DNA from: Caryophanales bacterium UBA3668
Lineage (GTDB): Bacteria > Bacillota_I > Bacilli_A > RFN20 > CAG-826
NCBI GenBank assembly: GCA_002373085.1
Contig: DFJP01000017.1
Span: 1-24,871, forward strand
DNA length: 24,871 nucleotides
Reading direction: 5' to 3'
The translations under genes and the position numbers were made by a program. Below, piece after piece: positions 22,611 through 24,871 of this stretch. Positions within the stretch are counted from its first letter, which is position 1, and each line of letters begins with the position of its first letter. The notes beneath the pieces are model-generated. The model did not search any database. It was not told the origin of the DNA and saw nothing but the letters and a program-made list of their open reading frames with translations.

Positions 22611-24101
22611 ATGAAAAAAGAACCATTCAACAACCAAAAGTACCTGAAGATTCAACGAGAATCGATTTTAAAACGCATTGAGAAATTTGGAGATAAGCTC
22701 TACCTCGAATTCGGTGGGAAGTTATTTGATGACTACCATGCGAGCAGAGTCTTGCCAGGCTTTAAAAGCGACTCCAAACTCCAAATGTTACTTGGCATCA
22801 AAAATAAAGTAGAAATGTTAATCGTTGTTAATGCGAATGATATTTCCTCAAATAAAGTTAGAAACGACACTTTAATTACATATCAAGAAGAAGTTGAAAG
22901 ACTTATCGATACCTATCGAGAAGTTGGCTTATATGTTAGTAGTGTCGTTATTTCTTTTTATGAAAGTGGAATGTCCGTTGATAACTTCATTAAGAAGTTA
23001 GAAAATAACGGACTAAATGTCTACCGTCATTATAAGATTAATGGATATCCACATAACATCCCTCTTATTCTTTCGGATGATGGATTAGGTAAAAACGAAT
23101 ATGTTAAAACTACTAAACCACTTGTGGTTGTTACCGCTCCTGGTCCAGGAAGTGGAAAGATGGCAACATGTTTATCTCAGCTTTATCACGAAAACAAAAA
23201 TGGTGTTAGAGCAGGATATGCGAAATACGAAACATTCCCAGTGTGGAATTTACCATTATCTCATCCAATCAATCTCGCTTATGAAGCAGCTACTGTCGAT
23301 TTAGCGGATGTTAATATGATTGATCCATTTCATTTAGAGACTTATGGAGTTACCGCGGTTAACTATAACCGTGATATTGAAGTTTTCCCATTACTTAAAA
23401 ATATCTTTGAACATATTTATGGCACTTCTCCATATAACTCTCCAACAGATATGGGAGTTAATATGATTGGCTTTGCTATTGATGATGAAGAAAAAGTCAA
23501 TAAAGCGTGTAATAGAGAAATCATTAGAAGGTATTATCAAACTGAAAAGAATGTCTATCTTGGTCGATTCAAAGATGAAACTATCACTAAGATGGATATG
23601 TTAATTAATAAAGCTGGAGTTCCTATCACCGCTAGAAAATGTGTTGATGCGTGTTTGAAGGTTGCTGAAAAAGAAAATGAACCAGCGGTAGCGATTGAAT
23701 TACCTAATGGTAAAATCATTACAGGTCATAGAAGCGCATTATTCGGTGCCTGTGCTGCCGCCTTATTAAACACCCTTAAGCATTTAGGAAAGATTGATAA
23801 AGACTTATATCTACTTATGCCCGCAGTGCTTGAACCAATTAAAGAACTCAAAACTAACTTCTTACATAGAAGTAACACTAGATTAAGAGCAGAAGAAGTT
23901 CTTGTTGCCTTATCAATTCAATCAAGAACTAATCCTTTAGCGGAACTTGCTATGAAGCAACTTCCTAAACTTGTCGGATGTGAAGCTCATAGTAGTACAA
24001 TACTTTCTGAAGTTGACTTAGGTACTTTAACTAGATTAGGCATTAGAGTCACCGAAGAACCAGTTTCTTACAAAAAGAAATTGTGGACAAACAACCAATA
24101 A
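22611..24101 (+). CDS. DUF1846 (UPF0371) family protein
   Basis: A 496-residue cytoplasmic protein that matches the DUF1846 family (about 490-505 residues, common in Bacillota) along its whole length. Seen: the family N-terminus FNNQKYLKIQRESI, LYLEFGGKLFDDYHASRVLPGF at 30-51, VVNANDISSNKVR, the glycine-rich APGPGSGKMATCLSQLYHE, NLPLSHPINLAYEAATVDL, and AVAIELPNGKIITG. The glycine-rich segment looks like a nucleotide-binding loop, but no reaction is established to my knowledge. No Shine-Dalgarno sequence precedes the ATG, and no in-frame alternative start exists back to the previous stop, so this start is chosen from family agreement. Confidence 0.93.
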   Translation: MKKEPFNNQKYLKIQRESILKRIEKFGDKLYLEFGGKLFDDYHASRVLPGFKSDSKLQMLLGIKNKVEMLIVVNANDISSNKVRNDTLITYQEEVERLIDTYREVGLYVSSVVISFYESGMSVDNFIKKLENNGLNVYRHYKINGYPHNIPLILSDDGLGKNEYVKTTKPLVVVTAPGPGSGKMATCLSQLYHENKNGVRAGYAKYETFPVWNLPLSHPINLAYEAATVDLADVNMIDPFHLETYGVTAVNYNRDIEVFPLLKNIFEHIYGTSPYNSPTDMGVNMIGFAIDDEEKVNKACNREIIRRYYQTEKNVYLGRFKDETITKMDMLINKAGVPITARKCVDACLKVAEKENEPAVAIELPNGKIITGHRSALFGACAAALLNTLKHLGKIDKDLYLLMPAVLEPIKELKTNFLHRSNTRLRAEEVLVALSIQSRTNPLAELAMKQLPKLVGCEAHSSTILSEVDLGTLTRLGIRVTEEPVSYKKKLWTNNQ

Positions 24102-24126
24102 GATCTCAGCAATGGGATCTTTTTTC
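24100..24126 (+). terminator. Terminator of the DUF1846 gene
   Basis: AAGATCTC and GGGATCTT form an 8-bp stem (one T-G wobble) around AGCAAT, followed by a T-run ending TTTTTTC. The left arm begins inside the DUF1846 stop codon. Confidence 0.87.
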
Positions 24127-24146
24127 TTTATAAAGAAATATAGTGG

Positions 24147-24175
24147 TTGTTGCTCTATCAATAAATTGATACAAT
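24147..24175 (+). promoter_or_regulatory. Promoter of the riboswitch/P-type ATPase unit
   Basis: -35 box TTGTTG (24147-24152), 17-bp spacer, -10 box TACAAT (24170-24175). Transcription would begin near 24182, just before the riboswitch aptamer, which supports the assignment. Confidence 0.72.
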
Positions 24176-24186
24176 AGACATGTTAA

Positions 24187-24278
24187 TCCAAACGGGGAGT
24201 AGCGAATCTATGAATTCGTCAACACGATAGGTATAACCTATCCGGATCATAGACCGACAAGGAGCAAGACCTTTGTGT
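24187..24278 (+). ncRNA. yybP-ykoY manganese riboswitch
   Basis: The two conserved loops of the yybP-ykoY aptamer are present: GGGGAGTAGC (24194-24203) and GGAGCAAGACCTTTG (24261-24275). Stem P1 forms between CAAAcGG (24189-24195, one bulge) and CCTTTG (24270-24275). CGAAT/ATTCG (24203-24207/24214-24218) and GATAGGT/ACCTATC (24226-24232/24236-24242) make the internal hairpins. This RNA class binds Mn2+ and usually turns on genes for manganese export or homeostasis, including TerC, MntP and P-type ATPase genes. The ATPase gene directly downstream fits that. The call rests on motifs and fold by eye. Confidence 0.9.
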
Positions 24279-24300
24279 AACGAACCGGAGGGAATTTTAT

Positions 24301-24871
24301 ATGAACGAAATTCAAGAGAAACAGTTTGAGACCGTTAGTGACTCTGATGTTTTAAAAGTGCTCGAAACTGATTCTGAAAAAGGTCTAAGTGGTCAAGAAG
24401 CAGCGGATAGACTTGCAAAATTTGGACCAAACAAGCTTCAAGAAGAGAAAAAGAAATCATGGATTAGGATTTTCTTTGAACAAATGGCTAACCCAATGAT
24501 TTATGTTCTTTTTGCAGCGGTAGCAATCACAATTGCTGTATCAATTTATGAGACTGTTAAACACGGCTCATTTGATTTCTTAAATGTTGGTGACTGGCCA
24601 GATATCATTATCATTTTGGCGGTTATTATCCTTAACTCTATTATTGGCACTGTCCAAGAGATTAAGGCTCAAACATCATTAGATGCCTTAAAACAATTAT
24701 CATCTCCAGAAAGCACAGTTATTAGAGATGGTAAAAGATTTAAAGTTAAATCAAGTGAATTAGTTGTTGGTGATATCGTTGTCTTAGAAGAAGGTGACAC
24801 GATTGGCGCTGACCTTCGATTAATCGAAGCAGTTAACTTAAAATGCGATGAATCTTCTTTAACTGGTGAAT
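24301..24871 (+). CDS. P-type cation ATPase, PacL/SERCA-like, N-terminal part (3' end outside window)
   Basis: 190 residues visible; full proteins have about 880-900. It is a membrane pump exporting a divalent cation at the cost of ATP. Seen: the cation-ATPase N-terminal domain (GLSGQEAADRLAKFGPNKL), the IRIFFEQMANPMIYVLF membrane entry, a second membrane segment with IIIILAVIILNSIIG, the IKAQTSLDALKQL linker, and the actuator domain with VVGDIVVLEEGDTIGADLRL and DESSLTGE at the window edge. The sequence favours the calcium-type P2A class. The Mn2+ riboswitch in front makes manganese, or calcium plus manganese, the likely cargo. Ribosome binding site CCGGAGG (24285-24291). Confidence 0.94.
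   Translation, partial: MNEIQEKQFETVSDSDVLKVLETDSEKGLSGQEAADRLAKFGPNKLQEEKKKSWIRIFFEQMANPMIYVLFAAVAITIAVSIYETVKHGSFDFLNVGDWPDIIIILAVIILNSIIGTVQEIKAQTSLDALKQLSSPESTVIRDGKRFKVKSSELVVGDIVVLEEGDTIGADLRLIEAVNLKCDESSLTGE

Overview
The window looks like a chromosomal piece of an AT-rich Gram-positive bacterium of the Bacillota, probably class Bacilli near the Erysipelotrichales/RF39/Mollicutes branch. The reasons are strong AGGAGG ribosome binding sites, many lipoproteins with a lipobox Cys, no outer-membrane proteins, and an EF-Tu, a DUF1846 protein and a manganese riboswitch of Bacillota type. The genetic code is standard: Trp codons are TGG, and TGA is a real stop at 7588-7590. The lineage call is inference from protein style; I could not search a database. 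No gap between genes exceeds about 200 bases. I saw no tRNA, rRNA, CRISPR array or insertion sequence.

Layout. (1) 1-833: the 3' end of the EF-Tu gene, with a terminator. (2) 905-1963, minus strand: a membrane acyltransferase, convergent with EF-Tu. (3) 2084-8665: a six-gene operon behind a clear promoter with inverted repeats. It encodes a RelB/DinJ-type antitoxin without a toxin, a 5'-nucleotidase lipoprotein, a secreted endonuclease I with a C-terminal membrane anchor, a tyrosine-phosphatase-like lipoprotein, and two related RDD-type membrane proteins. (4) 8745-21886: a nine-gene operon behind its own promoter and ending in a strong terminator. It encodes a 708-residue surface/membrane protein, a MalK/UgpC-like ABC ATPase with a large insertion, two permeases, two paralogous solute-binding lipoproteins, a thermonuclease lipoprotein, a zinc-ribbon membrane protein, and a 641-residue Ig/OB-type lipoprotein. 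(5) 21984-24101: a DJ-1/PfpI protein and a DUF1846 protein, each with its own terminator. (6) 24147-24871: promoter, yybP-ykoY manganese riboswitch and the start of a P-type cation ATPase.

Regions 3 and 4 together read as a surface nucleic-acid scavenging locus. Two unrelated nucleases (endonuclease I and staphylococcal-nuclease type) would cut extracellular DNA/RNA, the 5'-nucleotidase and perhaps the second phosphatase would remove phosphates, OB-fold lipoproteins could hold nucleic acid at the surface, and the ABC importer would take up the products. From memory, Mycoplasma genomes carry a related arrangement: a thermonuclease lipoprotein gene next to ugp-like ABC genes, for example M. genitalium MG186-MG189 and M. 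hyopneumoniae mhp379. The version here is larger. Its least explained parts are the insertion in the ATPase, the 708-residue partner, the orphan antitoxin at the head of the nuclease operon, and a GCGG-type C-terminal signal on the endonuclease.
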